Origin: Streptomyces sp. 35G-GA-8
GTDB lineage: Bacteria > Actinomycetota > Actinomycetes > Streptomycetales > Streptomycetaceae
DNA: 64,000 bases
Assembly (NCBI RefSeq): GCF_023534745.1
Contig: NZ_JAMHJQ010000017.1
Span: forward strand, 1 to 64,000
Direction of reading: 5' to 3'
The notes below the pieces were generated by a model, which was not told where the DNA came from, searched no databases, and saw only the letters and a program-made list of their open reading frames with translations. The translations under genes and the position numbers were made by a program. The first letter of the stretch is position 1. The number at the start of each line of letters is the position of its first letter. Below, one piece after another: positions 1-8,522 of the stretch.

Positions 1-173
1 GGGCCGCCCCCCTCAAAGCAGCACTTGCGGTGGAGGGGCGGGAGTCAAGGGTGACCGAAGGTCATCGGCTTGCCGACGCGACGAAGGAGCGCCCTTGACA
101 CCCGACCCGCAACCGCGAAACTCAAACCCAGGGGCGGCCCCCACCCGCATCCACACCCCCCGGCCCACCCCGA

Positions 174-1223
174 CTACCCCCCGCTGTTGCGAGCCAAGTC
201 CAGGGCGTAGTTCGCGTACCAGTCCCCGGCCTTGGGGCCGCCCTTGCAGTCGCCGTCCGACTCTCCCGGGCGCTTGATCCACAGGTATGCCTTGACCAGC
301 GGGTCCCCGGTCTTCGTGGTGGGTTGTTCGCCGAGCGCGCGGCCGGGCGGGTTGCACCAGTTCTCGCTCGGATCGCCCTGGGTGTAAGGGCCGTTGCCGT
401 TGCGGCTGGTGTCGATCACGAAGGGCTTGCCGCCGACCTTGGCGGACAGCCGTTTGCCGAAGTCCTTGCTCGCCGCCGTCGGGTAGAAGTTGGACACGTT
501 CACCGAGAAACCGTCCGCGTCGGCGATGCCCGCCCGTTGGAGCGGTTCGAAGAGCGCGTCGGGGGTCTGCCAGCCGGCGTTGCCCGCGTCCAGGTAGACC
601 GAGGTCGCCGGCTGCTGCTTGAGCCGCTGGATGGCGCCCTTGAGCAGGTCGTAGCGCTCCTCGTGGAACTGGCCCGGGGTACAGCCGTCCACCAGGTGCA
701 ATAGGGCGTCGGGCTCCAGGATCACGGTCGCGCGGCGGTCACCGATGCCCTTCGCGACCTGGTCGACCCACGCGCGGTACGCGTTGCCGTCCGAGGCGCC
801 GCCCTTGGAGAACTGGCCGCAGTCGCGGTGCGGGATGTTGTAGAGGACGAGCAGCGCATCGCGGTCGGCCTTCTTCGCCGCTTCCGTGAAGCCCTTGGTC
901 TGGGCCTCGGGGGTGTCGGGGCCGATCCACTCGGCGACCGGCTGTTCGGCGATCTTCCGGATCAGCGCGGCGTTCTCGGTGGCGCCCGCGCTGTCGTACG
1001 CGGCGACCTGACGGGCCGCCCTGCCCTCGGGGTTGACCCAGTACGGCGCCTCCGCCTTGGGTCGCTGGCCGATCGGCGCCGCCTTCGCACCACCGTCGGC
1101 GTCGTCACCGTCACCGTCGGACGAACAGCCCGCGAGCAGCAGCACGGCCCCCGCCGTCGCCACACCGGCCCGTACGCGTCCGCTCCCGGCGCCGCGGCCG
1201 CGGCCGGAATAACTGCCGTACAT
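174..1223 (-). CDS. Glycoside hydrolase family 6 lipoprotein (cellulase/cellobiohydrolase-like)
   Basis: The 349-residue product is a predicted secreted lipoprotein. A basic N-terminus and hydrophobic stretch end in the lipobox LLLAGC (Cys33), followed by an Asp/Gly-rich linker. The rest resembles GH6 inverting beta-1,4-glucanases: the segment YNIPHRDCGQF matches the conserved Asp-containing loop and VILEPDAL the catalytic-acid strand, and WIKRPGESDGDC near the C-terminus is typical of the family. It probably hydrolyses beta-1,4-glucan at the cell surface. No carbohydrate-binding module is present. The ATG has a purine-rich GGGGGAGTGA just upstream. I found no CebR-type palindrome in the 140 bp in front of it. 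Whether it is an endo- or exo-enzyme cannot be told from sequence. Confidence 0.9.
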   Translation of the reverse strand: MYGSYSGRGRGAGSGRVRAGVATAGAVLLLAGCSSDGDGDDADGGAKAAPIGQRPKAEAPYWVNPEGRAARQVAAYDSAGATENAALIRKIAEQPVAEWIGPDTPEAQTKGFTEAAKKADRDALLVLYNIPHRDCGQFSKGGASDGNAYRAWVDQVAKGIGDRRATVILEPDALLHLVDGCTPGQFHEERYDLLKGAIQRLKQQPATSVYLDAGNAGWQTPDALFEPLQRAGIADADGFSVNVSNFYPTAASKDFGKRLSAKVGGKPFVIDTSRNGNGPYTQGDPSENWCNPPGRALGEQPTTKTGDPLVKAYLWIKRPGESDGDCKGGPKAGDWYANYALDLARNSGG

Positions 1224-1363
1224 TCACTCCCCCTTGGTGCACCGTCACTGTGTCCCGGGTCCGGGGCCGCTCTCCCCCGGCCGCCCCGAGCGAGCCGGCC
1301 CGGTCGTCGCCAATCCTGGCATACCGGCCCCGGGCCGGACCGCGTCCCCGTCGGCTGTCGCCG

Positions 1364-2041
1364 TCAGCTGTCGCGCGGTTCGCTCACTCCCGTCAGATAC
1401 GCCGAGACCACCACGTTCGCCGTGTAGGAGCCCGTCGCGCGGTCGAAGGTTCCACCGCAGGTGATCAGCCGCAGCTCCGCACGGGACCTTGTGTGCGGCC
1501 CATAGGCCTTGTGCGCGTCGAAGCGGTCCGTGCCGAGGACCCGTACGTCGTCGACGGTGAACTCGGCGGTCTTCCCGTCCACCCGGGTCACCAGGATCTT
1601 CGCGCCGCGCCGGACCGCGCTCAGCCCGTGGAACACCGCCGGTTCCGTCGTGGTGTCGGCATGGCCGACGAAGAGCGCGGCGCCCTCCGCGCCCGGCTGG
1701 ACCCCGCCGCCGTACCAGCCGACCGCGCGCGGTGTCGCGTACGGCGGCGGATCGATCGCCCCGGTGTCATCGAGCCCGCGGGCCACGACGGGCGCGTCGA
1801 TCCCCATCGCCGGAACCGCCACGCGCCGCGGCTCGGCCGGCGCCAGCGGGGTACGGGCCGGTGGCAGCGCCACCCTCAGCGGGCGGCCGACCGCCGCGAC
1901 ATCGCCGGTGGTGAGCGCGGACCAGCCGCCGGGCCCTTCACCGATGTCACGGCCCCAGAGCCAGAGCCCCAGCAGCAGGACGGCCCAGGTCAGTCCGGCC
2001 AGCAGTCTGCCGATGCCCGGGGCGGTGCTCCGGCCGGACAT
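1364..2041 (-). CDS. Class F (actinobacterial) sortase
   Basis: This 225-residue protein has one N-terminal membrane anchor (about residues 10-30) followed by an extracellular sortase fold. It carries the catalytic His in VGHADT and the catalytic Cys in LITCGG, the motif usual for class E/F sortases. The ATG at 2041 lies one base after the stop of the upstream gene, so this start was preferred over a longer frame. Sortases cleave LPXTG-like signals and join surface proteins to peptidoglycan or to each other. The substrate is unknown. The upstream gene, a surface protein with a C-terminal membrane segment, is the natural partner by context. Confidence 0.88.
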   Translation of the reverse strand: MSGRSTAPGIGRLLAGLTWAVLLLGLWLWGRDIGEGPGGWSALTTGDVAAVGRPLRVALPPARTPLAPAEPRRVAVPAMGIDAPVVARGLDDTGAIDPPPYATPRAVGWYGGGVQPGAEGAALFVGHADTTTEPAVFHGLSAVRRGAKILVTRVDGKTAEFTVDDVRVLGTDRFDAHKAYGPHTRSRAELRLITCGGTFDRATGSYTANVVVSAYLTGVSEPRDS

Positions 2042-2042
2042 A

Positions 2043-2699
2043 TCAGTCCGAGTCCCGCTCGGAGTGGCGCGAGCGCCGTGCGCTTCTGAGGGCCACGGCG
2101 ACCGCGGCGACACCGGCCAGGACCAGACCGATCACCGCGTGCGGCATACCGGGCCCGGTGGCCTCGGCGGCGGATCGTGAGTCCGTGTCCACGCCACCCA
2201 CGTCACCCGCGTCGTGCGCGTCTCGTGTCCCATGTACGTGATCCGCGTCCGCGGCCAGGGGCGCCGCCCCACCGCCGCCCGCGCGGACCGGTGCGACGGG
2301 ACTGGCGTGGTGACCTGGCCGGTCGTGCCCGGCGGGGGCGACGACATCGAAGCTGCCCGCGCCCGCGTGACCATGACCGTCGCAGCGCACGTCGATCTCG
2401 TATCTGCCCTCCTTGACGGAGGGTCCGATGACGGTGGATCCGGTCAACGCGCCACGCGCACCCCCCGCGCCGCCTTTCAGTTGCGCCTCGGCGGCGAAGA
2501 CCCGCGACACGGCGGCGCCCGAAGCGCTCGCACAGCCCTCGGCCCTGATCTCGATCTCACCGCCCGGGGCGACCGCGGACGGCGTGACCATGACCTGTAC
2601 GGAGTCATGGGCCCGCGCGTCGGCGGCGCCGAGGACGGGCGCGGCCATCAGTACGGCGACCACCCCCGCGGCACGGAGAGCGAGCAACCCTGAACGCAT
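2043..2699 (-). CDS. Secreted/membrane-anchored surface protein, sortase partner
   Basis: The 218-residue product has an N-terminal signal peptide ending near AADARAHD, an Ig-like beta-rich ectodomain (about residues 35-110), a low-complexity His/Asp/Ala-rich stretch (about 115-175), then a C-terminal transmembrane helix and a basic tail (RSARRSRHSERDSD). No clear LPXTG motif precedes the helix, so it may be membrane-held rather than wall-linked. The start at 2699 is supported by AGGAGG upstream. It is followed within one base by the sortase gene, so the two are co-translated. The His-rich segment could bind metal, but that is only inference. Confidence 0.72.
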   Translation of the reverse strand: MRSGLLALRAAGVVAVLMAAPVLGAADARAHDSVQVMVTPSAVAPGGEIEIRAEGCASASGAAVSRVFAAEAQLKGGAGGARGALTGSTVIGPSVKEGRYEIDVRCDGHGHAGAGSFDVVAPAGHDRPGHHASPVAPVRAGGGGAAPLAADADHVHGTRDAHDAGDVGGVDTDSRSAAEATGPGMPHAVIGLVLAGVAAVAVALRSARRSRHSERDSD

Positions 2700-2792
2700 C
2701 GTGAACCTCCTGGTACACGACAGACTCACGCGCGCCGCCGGATTTCGCATCCGCAGCGCGCGGTCACTCGCTCATACGCCGCATGGACACAC

Positions 2793-3572
2793 TCAGACGC
2801 GGTCGATCAGATCGGCGATCGAGTCGACGATGCTCGACGGGCGGAACGGATAGCGGTCCACATCGTTGGGGGTTGTCACGCCGGTGAGCACCAGGAAGGT
2901 CTCCATCCCGGCCTCCAGCCCTGCCAGCACATCGGTGTCCATCCGGTCACCGATCATCGCGCTGGTCTCGGAGTGCGCGCCGATGGCGTTGAGCCCGGTC
3001 CGCATCATCAGGGGGTTGGGCTTGCCCGCGAAGTACGGGGCCTTGCCCGTGGCCTTGGTGATCAGCGCGGCGACGGCGCCGGTCGCGGGCAGCGGACCCT
3101 CGGTCGAAGGGCCGGTCTCGTCGGGGTTGGTGCAGATGAACCGCGCTCCGCCGTTGATCAGCCGGATCGCCCGGGTCAGCGCCTCGAAGCTGTACGTACG
3201 GGTCTCGCCGAGCACCACATAGTCCGGCTCGTGGTCGGTGAGGATATAGCCGATGTCGTGCAGGGCCGTGGTCATCCCGGCCTCGCCGATGACATAGGCC
3301 GTACCGCCGGGCCGCTGGTCGTCCAGGAACTTGGCGGTGGCGAGCGCCGAGGTCCAGATGTTCTCCACGGGCACATCGAGCCCCATCCGGGCCAGCCGGG
3401 CCTGGAGGTCGCGCGGGGTGTAGATCGAGTTGTTGGTGAGGACGAGGAACGGCTTGCCCGACTCCCGCAGTCGCTTGATGAACTCGGCGGCGCCGGGGAT
3501 CGGGACACCCTCATGGATGAGGACGCCGTCCATGTCGGTGAGCCACGACTCGATCGGCTTGCGCTCTGCCAC
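2793..3572 (-). CDS. HAD-superfamily subclass IIA phosphatase (NagD-like)
   Basis: The 259-residue cytosolic protein shows the HAD motifs in order: DMDGVLI (nucleophile and general acid, Asp14/Asp16), LTNNS (motif II), the Lys of AGKPNP (motif III) and GDRMDTD (motif IV). The C2-type cap between motifs II and III assigns it to the NagD/PGP/p-nitrophenyl phosphatase branch. Members dephosphorylate nucleotides, sugar phosphates or phosphoglycolate, and the actual substrate cannot be predicted. The start is GTG with a GGAG nine bases upstream. It stands alone, 147 bp from the phosphonate operon, with that operon's likely terminator in the gap. Confidence 0.9.
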   Translation of the reverse strand: MAERKPIESWLTDMDGVLIHEGVPIPGAAEFIKRLRESGKPFLVLTNNSIYTPRDLQARLARMGLDVPVENIWTSALATAKFLDDQRPGGTAYVIGEAGMTTALHDIGYILTDHEPDYVVLGETRTYSFEALTRAIRLINGGARFICTNPDETGPSTEGPLPATGAVAALITKATGKAPYFAGKPNPLMMRTGLNAIGAHSETSAMIGDRMDTDVLAGLEAGMETFLVLTGVTTPNDVDRYPFRPSSIVDSIADLIDRV

Positions 3573-3637
3573 TGGACTGTTCTCCGCTCTGCGGTGGCCA
3601 ATAATGCACGGTCCGACACGCTCAGCCTAACCAGCGC

Positions 3638-3672
3638 GTGCGGTGGACGGCACGGGGTCCCGCCCACCGCAC
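3638..3672 (-). terminator. Hairpin after the phosphonate operon
   Basis: A 9-bp perfect inverted repeat (GTGCGGTGG and its complement) flanks a 17-base GC-rich loop, about 50 bp beyond the stop of the solute-binding protein. It is probably the operon's rho-independent-like terminator. There is no U-tract, as is common in Streptomyces. Confidence 0.55.
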
Positions 3673-3719
3673 AGGCGATCAGGATGGCGGCCGGGACGGC
3701 GGCCGGCCGGGGAGGTCCG

Positions 3720-4850
3720 TCAGCTGCCGGTGGCCGACTTCCAGGCGTCTATGTACGTGTCGAGGTTCTGCTCGATGTCCTTCCAGTCAGGCTCGAAGAT
3801 CTCCACGCCGTCGATCAGCTTCGAGAGCGCGACGGCGTTCGCGTCGGTGGGCTTGATGTCACTCCGGGCCGGAAAACCGCCGCCGATCTCGCTGACCTGC
3901 CCCTGCGCACGCTCGGCGAGCATGAAGTCGAGGAGCTTCTTGCCGTTCTCGCTGTGCGGGGCCTTGCTGACCAGTCCCGCCGCGTAGGGCAGAGCGAAGG
4001 TGGTGGGCTTGCCGCCGTCCTTCGCCGGGAACCAGATGCCCAGATTCGGCATGGACCTGGCCTGCGCGAAGTTCATCTGAACGTCTCCGTTGGCCACCAG
4101 GATCTCGCCCTTGTCGACCTTGGGCGCGAGCTTGGACGTGGAGGACGACGGGCCGACGTTGTTGGCCTGGAGCTTCTTGAGATAGGCCATCGCCGGCTCC
4201 TTTCCGCCGAAGTCGTGCATGGCCTTGATGACCACGGCCGTGCCGTCGCCCGCGACGCCGGGCGTCGAGTACTGGAGCTTGTTCTTGTACGCCGGGTCGA
4301 GCAGGTCCTCCCAGGTCGTGGGCGCCTGCTTCAGCTCCTTGGTGTTCCGGATGAAGCCGAAGTAGTTGTTGACGACCGTGGTCCAGGTGGAGTCGGGGGA
4401 CTTGCCGGCCGCGTCGATCTGCTCGGCGCCGCTCGGCTCGTACGGCTGGAGCAGCCCCTTGGCGTCGGCCTGCTGGATGAACGGAGGGAGGGTGACGAGG
4501 ACATCGGCCTGGGTGTTGGACTTCTCGCGGACGGCGCGCTGGACGACCTCGCCGGATCCGCCCTCGACGTAGTTGACCTTGATGCCGGTCTCCTTCTCGA
4601 AGTCCTTGAAGACCTGGTCGTACCAGCCGTCGCCGTTCTCGCCCTTGAGTCCGTCGGCGCTGTAGACGGTGACGGACTTCTCGTCCGAGGCGGTGGAGGA
4701 GCCGCCGCAGCCGGTGAGGGAGAGCGCGAGGACCACTCCGCCCGCGATCAAGGGCAGGGTGGATGACCGCAGGACGGGCTTACACAGAACGGGCTTGCGC
4801 GGGGCGGATGTCCGCGGGGCGGGGAACGGCTGGCGAGTGAAGGCGCGCAT
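3720..4850 (-). CDS. Phosphonate ABC transporter solute-binding lipoprotein (2-aminoethylphosphonate type)
   Basis: The 376-residue product is the extracytoplasmic receptor of an importer. The N-terminus is basic and hydrophobic and ends in the lipobox LSLTGC (Cys48). The mature part is a type II periplasmic-binding fold (VTVYSADGLKGENGDGWYDQ near the N-terminus), close to the iron/AEP (PhnS-like) receptor group. The start at 4850 was chosen because the longer open frame upstream is only the shadow of the permease gene and because the signal peptide begins here. It is the last gene of a seven-gene operon with two permeases, an ATPase and phosphonate-degrading enzymes, which argues for aminophosphonate rather than iron as cargo. 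Confidence 0.85.
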   Translation of the reverse strand: MRAFTRQPFPAPRTSAPRKPVLCKPVLRSSTLPLIAGGVVLALSLTGCGGSSTASDEKSVTVYSADGLKGENGDGWYDQVFKDFEKETGIKVNYVEGGSGEVVQRAVREKSNTQADVLVTLPPFIQQADAKGLLQPYEPSGAEQIDAAGKSPDSTWTTVVNNYFGFIRNTKELKQAPTTWEDLLDPAYKNKLQYSTPGVAGDGTAVVIKAMHDFGGKEPAMAYLKKLQANNVGPSSSTSKLAPKVDKGEILVANGDVQMNFAQARSMPNLGIWFPAKDGGKPTTFALPYAAGLVSKAPHSENGKKLLDFMLAERAQGQVSEIGGGFPARSDIKPTDANAVALSKLIDGVEIFEPDWKDIEQNLDTYIDAWKSATGS

Positions 4851-4864
4851 AACGTGGTCTTCTC

Positions 4865-5662
4865 CTAGCGGAAAGTGGCTTTGGTACGGATACGGGAGAG
4901 GGCGAGCAGCACCAGCAGCGTCGTGCCCATCAGGACGACGGCGACGGCCGAGCCGGTGAAGAGGGAGCCGCGGTCGGTGGCGGTGAAGATCCGTACCGGC
5001 AGTGGCATCCAGTCGGGCGGATAGAGCATCATCGTGGCGCTCAACTCGCCCATGGACAGGGCGAAGCAGAGGCCGGCGGCCGCGTTGAGCGAGGGCAGCA
5101 GGAGCGGGATCCGCACCCGCCACAGCACATACGAGGGGCGGGCGCCGAGCGACGCCGCCGCCTGTTCGTACATCGGGTCCAGCCGCCGGAGGGCCGCCGA
5201 CACCGACTGGTGGGCGAACGCCGTGACCAGCACCGTGTGCGCCAGGATCACGATCCAGCGCGTGCCGTTCAGCAGCAGTGGCGGCCGGCTGAACGCGACC
5301 AGTACGGCGAGCCCCACGACCACCGACGGCACGGCGACGGGCAGCATGAACAGCGCTTCGAGGGCGCGACGTCCGCGTCTTCCCAGCGCCGCTCCGGCCA
5401 GCGCGGCCCAGCTCCCGATGGTCAGCGCCAGCAGGCTGGCGGTGACGGCCGTGATCAGGCTGGTCAGCAGGGCCTGGAGGGATTCCCCGCGTACGGCGGC
5501 GCTGTAGTGCCCGGCGGTCGGCCCGGAGGGAAGCGCGCCCGACCAGTTGGTGGCGAACGACGCGGCGACCACGACGAGCAGCGGCAGCGCGAAGAGCGGC
5601 AGGAAGAGGACGAGGAAGCCGCCCCAGGCGGCCCACCGTCCCGTACGGCTATGCACCAGCAC
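4865..5662 (-). CDS. ABC transporter permease (2-aminoethylphosphonate type)
   Basis: This inner-membrane permease of 265 residues has about six transmembrane helices and a cytoplasmic coupling loop (RLDPMYEQAAASLGARPSYV, the EAA-like motif). The start is taken as GTG 5662 because GGTGG sits six bases upstream and the preceding permease ends at 5649. A longer frame would overlap it by 65 bp. It pairs with the other permease as a heterodimeric channel. The 14-base overlap with the previous gene suggests translational coupling. Confidence 0.85.
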   Translation of the reverse strand: MLVHSRTGRWAAWGGFLVLFLPLFALPLLVVVAASFATNWSGALPSGPTAGHYSAAVRGESLQALLTSLITAVTASLLALTIGSWAALAGAALGRRGRRALEALFMLPVAVPSVVVGLAVLVAFSRPPLLLNGTRWIVILAHTVLVTAFAHQSVSAALRRLDPMYEQAAASLGARPSYVLWRVRIPLLLPSLNAAAGLCFALSMGELSATMMLYPPDWMPLPVRIFTATDRGSLFTGSAVAVVLMGTTLLVLLALSRIRTKATFR

Positions 5663-6608
5663 GGCGAGCCACCATTCGGTAGACGGCGTACAGCCCGACG
5701 GAGAGCGCGACATTGACGACGGCGACCACGCAGGCGGCCGGATAGTCGGATTCGAGGATCGCCTTGCTGTAGACGAGCGTCGGCAGGGTCGTGACGCCCT
5801 TGGCGCCGGTGAAGAGCACGATCCCGAACTCGTTGAGACAGAGGACGAGGACGAGACTGCCGCCGGCGGCGAGCGCGGGCAGCGCCTCGGGCAGGATCAC
5901 CCGCCGCACGATCCTGGCCGGCCGGGCACCCAGCGAGGACGCCACTTCGATCTGCGCGGTGTCGAGCTGGGAGAAGGCGGCGAGCAGCGGGCGCATCACG
6001 AACGGCGTGAAGTAGGTGATCTCGGCGAGGAGCACGCCCCAGGGGGTGGTCAGGAATTGCACCGGCCCGGACGCGGCGCCCGTGAGGTCCGTCCAGGCGC
6101 CGTTGACCATGCCGACCGTGCCGTAGATGAACAGCAGCGCGAGCGTGATCAGGAAGGACGGGAAGGAGAGGAAGACATCGATGAAGCGGGCGACCGCCCG
6201 GCTGCCGGGGAACGGTACGAAGGCGATGACGAGGGCGAGCGCGAAGCCGAGGACCAGGCATCCGGCGGTCGAACCGACCGCCAGCCAGACCGTGGTGGTG
6301 AGCGCCTCGCGGAAGGCCGCGGAGGCGAAGACCTCGGTGTACGGCTCGATCGAGGTGCCGCCCGTGTCGGGCGAGAAGGACTGCTCGACGACCAGGGCGA
6401 GCGGATAGAGGAAGAAGAGCGCGAGGGCGGCGACGGGAGGCAGGGCCCACAGAAGCCTCCGGTCGCGCCGGGCCCCACGGGTCTTCCGCGGCTCGGGGTC
6501 CCGCCGCGGTGCACGGTCCTTACGCCGTTCGCCTTCCTGCCACGTCCCGCCGGCGGGTCGTCGTACGGACTCCTTCGCCGCCCCGGCGCCGGACACGGCA
6601 CTAGACAT
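5649..6608 (-). CDS. ABC transporter permease (2-aminoethylphosphonate type)
   Basis: This is the first of two permeases, 319 residues, with a basic cytoplasmic N-terminal segment and about six membrane helices. The coupling motif is seen in FSQLDTAQIEVASSLGARP. The ATG at 6608 overlaps the stop of the ATPase gene by 8 bp, and a GTG at 6617 is an alternative start. With the neighbouring permease, ATPase and binding protein it makes a complete importer. Family assignment to the AEP group rests mainly on operon context. Confidence 0.85.
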   Translation of the reverse strand: MSSAVSGAGAAKESVRRPAGGTWQEGERRKDRAPRRDPEPRKTRGARRDRRLLWALPPVAALALFFLYPLALVVEQSFSPDTGGTSIEPYTEVFASAAFREALTTTVWLAVGSTAGCLVLGFALALVIAFVPFPGSRAVARFIDVFLSFPSFLITLALLFIYGTVGMVNGAWTDLTGAASGPVQFLTTPWGVLLAEITYFTPFVMRPLLAAFSQLDTAQIEVASSLGARPARIVRRVILPEALPALAAGGSLVLVLCLNEFGIVLFTGAKGVTTLPTLVYSKAILESDYPAACVVAVVNVALSVGLYAVYRMVARRAGA

Positions 6609-7731
6609 CGGGGCCACCGCCCGTCGCGCCCGCGGGCAGCAGCACCGCGTCCTCGGGCGCGAAGTGCACGGTCACCTCGTCGCCGAGGGCCGGGGCCTCG
6701 CGCAGCTCCCGGACATCCGCCTTGAGCCGGTGGCCGGCCACCTCCACGTACAGCCGGTGGGTGGAGCCGCGCCACTGCACCTCGGCGACCGTGCCGCGCA
6801 GGGCGTTGGGCCCGGCACCGAGACCGACGAGATGCGGGCGTACGCAGAGGGTCGCCGTGGCACCCCGCGCCGCGTCGCCGGTCGCGACCTCGATCTCCGT
6901 ACCCGCGAAGGCGACCCCGGCCGCGGCGACCGTGACGGGCAGCAGATTCGCGTTGCCGACGAACGACGCCGTGAACTCGGAACGCGGACTGCGGTACAGC
7001 TCGCGCGGGGTGCCGCAGTCCGTCAGCCGCGCCCGGTCCATGACGGCGATCCGGTCCGCCAGGGTGAGCGCCTCGACCTGGTCATGGGTGACGTACAGGA
7101 TGGAGACATCGGGCAACTCGCGGTGCAGCCGGGCCAGTTCCGTGAGCATTCCGGAACGCAGCCGCGCGTCGAGGGCGGACAGCGGCTCGTCGAGGAGCAG
7201 CACCCGGGGGCGGATGGCGAGCGCGCGGGCGATGGCGACGCGCTGCTGCTGACCGCCGGAGAGTTCGCGCGGGTAGCGCCGGGCGTACGCGGCCATGCCG
7301 GTCAGCCCGAGCGCCTCGGCGACCCGGCCCGGGATCTCGCTCCTGGGGACCTTCGGGTCCCGCTGCGCCTTGAGTCCGAAGGCGACGTTCTCCTCGACCC
7401 GCAGATGCGGGAAGAGCGCGTACTGCTGGACGACCATCCCGATGCCGCGTCGGTACGGCGGCAGGTCCGTGACGTCCCTGTCACCGATGAAGACCCGTCC
7501 TGCGGCCGGCCTGACGAATCCGGCGACGGCGCGCAGCGCGGTCGTCTTGCCGGAGCCGGAGGGGCCGAGGAGCGCCATGAACTCCCCCGGCTCGACGGTC
7601 AGATCGAGGGAGTCGAGGACGGTGGTCCCGCCGTACGCGACCGACACGCCGTCGAAGCGGATGCCACTGCGCGGCGGCGCGTGCGAGACCCCGGCTTCGC
7701 GCGTGGTGTTCCTGACCGTGGGGCCGGTCAT
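6601..7731 (-). CDS. ABC transporter ATP-binding protein (phosphonate importer)
   Basis: The 376-residue ATPase has Walker A GPSGSGKTT, a Q-loop, signature LSGGQQQR, Walker B VLLLDEPLSALD and the switch His in YVTHDQ. A C-terminal TOBE-like domain (about residues 270-370) is as in CUT1/FeT/AEP importers. The ATG at 7731 overlaps the stop of the upstream hydrolase gene by one base (TGATG), which decides between ATG and the GTG just before it. It energises the two downstream permeases. Confidence 0.9.
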   Translation of the reverse strand: MTGPTVRNTTREAGVSHAPPRSGIRFDGVSVAYGGTTVLDSLDLTVEPGEFMALLGPSGSGKTTALRAVAGFVRPAAGRVFIGDRDVTDLPPYRRGIGMVVQQYALFPHLRVEENVAFGLKAQRDPKVPRSEIPGRVAEALGLTGMAAYARRYPRELSGGQQQRVAIARALAIRPRVLLLDEPLSALDARLRSGMLTELARLHRELPDVSILYVTHDQVEALTLADRIAVMDRARLTDCGTPRELYRSPRSEFTASFVGNANLLPVTVAAAGVAFAGTEIEVATGDAARGATATLCVRPHLVGLGAGPNALRGTVAEVQWRGSTHRLYVEVAGHRLKADVRELREAPALGDEVTVHFAPEDAVLLPAGATGGGPDV

Positions 7732-8522
7732 CACTGCGCCTCCGCCGCGGCGAGGGCGGCCGGCAGACCGGCGACCGAGGCGAGGACATGCGTCGCGCCG
7801 TTCGCCTCCAGCGCGTCCCGGCCATGGGCGCCGGTCAGCACGCCCGCGACGACTCGCGCGCCGGACCGAACCCCGCTGAGCATGTCGTACGACGTGTCAC
7901 CCACGACCGCGATCTCCCGGACCCCGTCGGCCACGCCGGTGCGCAGGAAGGCCGCGAGCACCATGTCCGGGTACGGACGTCCGCGCCCGCCCGCGTCGGC
8001 CGGGCAGAGGGTGAGCTCCACCAGGTCCCGCCAGCCCAGCGCGGCCAGGATCGCGTCCTGGGTGACGCGGGCGAAGCCCGTGGTCAGTACGACCGTCCGG
8101 CCTTCGGCGCGCAGCTCCTCGATGGCTTCGCGCGCGCCGGGTACGGGCGCGATGTGCCCGGCGGCGACCAGCTCCCCGTAGGCCGTCTCGAAGGCCGTGT
8201 TCGCCTGCTGGGCCTTCGCCTCGCCCCCGAAGAGATGCCGGAAGACGGAGATCTTGGACTCGCCCATGGTGGCGCGCACATGAGCGAGCATCGCCTCCGG
8301 CTCGGCGCCCATCCGACGCACCGCGACCGAGAACGCGCGCTCGACGAGTCCGCCGTCGGCGACTGTGGTGCCCGCCATGTCCAGCACGACCAGCTTGATC
8401 GCGTCGGTCGCGCCTCTGGTGCCGTCGGCCGGCTGCCCCGACACGTTCGGCTTGTTCACCTTGCCCACCTCAGTCGCCTTGCTCGCCTCAGTCACCTTGC
8501 TCGTCTCATTCACCCTGCTCAC
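7731..8522 (-). CDS. Phosphonatase-like HAD hydrolase (phosphonoacetaldehyde hydrolase family)
   Basis: The 263-residue protein keeps the HAD nucleophile in VVLDMAGTT (Asp48), a cap lysine in MGESK (Lys90) and the acidic motif GDTSYDM. The spacing of 42 residues between nucleophile and cap lysine is close to that of PhnX, where the lysine forms a Schiff base with phosphonoacetaldehyde. It may therefore cleave the C-P bond to acetaldehyde and phosphate. The first 40 residues are a low-complexity KV/TEA repeat from an 18-bp DNA duplication and are probably not part of the fold. The GTG start gives a 4-bp GTGA overlap with the oxidoreductase gene. It resembles the PhnX-like family found in actinobacteria beside FAD oxidoreductases. 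Confidence 0.85.
   Translation of the reverse strand: MSRVNETSKVTEASKATEVGKVNKPNVSGQPADGTRGATDAIKLVVLDMAGTTVADGGLVERAFSVAVRRMGAEPEAMLAHVRATMGESKISVFRHLFGGEAKAQQANTAFETAYGELVAAGHIAPVPGAREAIEELRAEGRTVVLTTGFARVTQDAILAALGWRDLVELTLCPADAGGRGRPYPDMVLAAFLRTGVADGVREIAVVGDTSYDMLSGVRSGARVVAGVLTGAHGRDALEANGATHVLASVAGLPAALAAAEAQ
8457..8519. repeat. 18-bp tandem repeat, about 3.5 copies, coding
   Basis: Imperfect 18-bp units (CACCTTGCCCACCTCAGT and variants) encode the disordered N-terminus of the phosphonatase-like protein. The repeat unit is in frame, so copy changes would not disrupt the gene. Confidence 0.75.

Noticed and set aside
2973-4766. 597-codon plus-strand frame across the HAD and binding-protein genes
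   Set aside because: Antisense shadow of two well-supported minus-strand genes. The product is Arg/Gly-rich without any recognisable domain.
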